Assembly (NCBI GenBank): GCA_025517525.1
Contig: JAOPJZ010000007.1
Location: 97,530 to 161,529, forward strand
Reading direction: 5' to 3'
Origin: Natronosalvus hydrolyticus
GTDB lineage: Archaea; Halobacteriota; Halobacteria; Halobacteriales; Natrialbaceae
Length of the DNA stretch: 64,000 bases
Each line of letters starts with the position of its first letter. The stretch's first letter is position 1. Below the pieces are notes generated by a model, which saw only the letters and a program-made list of their open reading frames with translations, had not been told where the DNA came from and did not search any database. This document shows positions 63,183 to 64,000 of the stretch, piece by piece. A program made the position numbers and the translations under genes.

Positions 63183-63411
63183 TCCTAAATTAGCGTAATC
63201 GTATGGTTGGCATTTCTGGAATATACTAGACGTTCCTCGTCAGAGTTCTTCTTCAGCACGCGCACGCAGGAAAATCCCAGGTGGCGGGTGTACTCAGCGG
63301 CACACAGTAATATGAATATGCCAAATCTCACCCACAATCGCTCTGTCTGTTGGAGGAGAATCCGACGGCCCAGTCGGCGCTTGTTGTCGATAATGCCAAC
63401 AAAATAATAAG

Positions 63412-63458
63412 AGCCTAGGCCGGGATTTGAACCCGGGCTCTCGTCCTTACCAAGAACG
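63412..63458 (-). tRNA. 3' fragment of tRNA-Thr(GGT), probable attachment site
   Basis: Read on the minus strand, these 47 bases are tRNA positions 27-73. They form anticodon stem CGTTC/GGACG around loop TTGGTAA (anticodon GGT), variable loop AGAGC, T stem CCGGG/CCCGG around TTCAAAT, acceptor 3' strand CCTAGGC and discriminator U. The D arm and 5' acceptor strand are absent: the bases upstream do not pair and have no GG or D-stem pattern. A 3' half-tRNA is the usual product of integrase-mediated insertion into a tRNA gene. It should not be functional by itself. Confidence 0.75.
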
Positions 63459-64000
63459 TATTTAAACCCGTGGCCTGGCGAGCGGGTTTTGACCCTCTTC
63501 AGACGACGGGTTTCTCGCCGATTTTTGGCGTCGTCTTTCCGTCCTTGGATTCTCCGTTTGTCCGGTCGTTAGCGCCTCTCTCCGCAGGAGTAGTGTTACG
63601 TCGCCTCCCCCATAAAACACCCAGGACGCGTCCTGTCGGCACGAGTCCTAATACTACTTCTCTCGCTGTTGTTTCTCTGATCAGGAACAGCTAACAGCCA
63701 CGGCGATCTAAAACTACTTCAATTAGTTAATACCGAACTCTATGAGTGCCGAGGCCGACTTTCTATCCATACACCTGCGAGGAGAAGTGAACGGATGTCA
63801 CGAAATCGGGTTTCTACCGTAGTTAGAGAGGAACAGTTGTAAGTCAGTACTTATAGAGGTCACTCCGGGTCATGCAGCCTGAAGATCAATTGTTCAGGAT
63901 CACATATGAGGTGGAATGGAACGCTGATAGTTCTCTTGTCGTGTGCTGACTCGATGGAAATTCTGCTATATCCCATGAGAGCGTGAAACAAGTATGGGAC
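63459..64000. other. Gene-poor, AT-richer DNA beyond the tRNA fragment
   Basis: No frame longer than about 75 codons and no recognisable protein is present up to the window end. A palindrome-like GACGACGGG...CGTCGTC stretch lies at about 63500-63535. Composition is richer in A and T after 63640. This is consistent with the edge of an integrated element that continues to the right. Confidence 0.4.

Noticed and set aside
63412..63500. Complete tRNA gene
   Set aside because: No D stem or D loop with the GG pair and no 5' acceptor strand complementary to CCTAGGC can be found upstream of the anticodon arm, so only a 3' fragment is claimed.

Overview
The window is chromosomal DNA of a haloarchaeon, most likely a member of the Natrialbales (Natrinema/Natronorubrum-type). 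The evidence is GC-rich coding DNA with acidic proteins, Tat signal peptides with lipoboxes on exported proteins, HTH_10 (bacterio-opsin-activator type) regulators, haloarchaea-specific DUF7344 proteins, an archaeal A24 prepilin peptidase and archaeal Trm1. No genus can be fixed from sequence alone.

Region 1 (about 1-23.7 kb) is a surface-polysaccharide / glycosylation locus. It holds a 5'-truncated beta-helix-like protein, a Wzx-type flippase, a DPM1/AglD-like GT2 and a second GT2, two Tat lipoproteins with NodB-like polysaccharide deacetylase domains (one with motifs kept, one with them lost), an exported M14/aspartoacylase-like enzyme with a PKD domain, an asparagine-synthetase-like protein without the glutaminase cysteine, and two DUF7344 proteins. 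It continues with a DUF1616 and a DUF457 membrane protein and a tight minus-strand operon (UDP-sugar dehydrogenase, DUF354 GT-B, GT4, GT-C-like membrane protein). It ends with a membrane-anchored winged-helix protein and glmS. Together these could supply, build, flip and trim a surface glycan. The locus contains a 169-bp foldback MITE and two copies of a 78-bp inverted-repeat element.

Region 2 (24-36 kb) is mixed. It has an acidic repeat-linker surface protein, a short-chain dehydrogenase, a prepilin peptidase, a tiny zinc-ribbon protein whose only sensible start is ATT, trm1, a SWIM-type zinc protein, an ABC exporter operon, an HTH_10 regulator, a MerB-like organomercury lyase, a methyltransferase and a metalloprotease lipoprotein.

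Region 3 (36-42.3 kb) is one compact minus-strand respiratory operon. It encodes a small acidic protein, a Tat-exported molybdopterin catalytic subunit with a predicted Cys molybdenum ligand (polysulfide/thiosulfate-reductase type rather than the Ser-ligated DMSO reductase type), a four-cluster ferredoxin subunit, an NrfD-like anchor, a TorD chaperone and a small HTH_10 regulator. A second, cysteine-rich HTH_10 regulator lies upstream.

Region 4 (42.9-63.2 kb) is rich in small and medium membrane proteins and odd enzymes: DUF7544, bactofilin-like, MFS, DUF2071, a frameshifted CPBP protease and an intact paralogue, DUF2892, alpha/beta hydrolases, a ketopantoate-reductase-like/alpha-beta-hydrolase fusion, TspO, a LiaF-like protein, DUF4336, a stand-alone E2 acyltransferase domain coupled to a HemG-like flavodoxin, and a class-C-beta-lactamase-like hydrolase. 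Intergenic spaces carry IS200/IS605-type hairpins and other palindromic debris.

The right edge (63.4 kb) carries the 3' half of a tRNA-Thr(GGT) followed by AT-richer DNA without recognisable genes. This is the expected signature of an attachment site, with an integrated element extending beyond the window.
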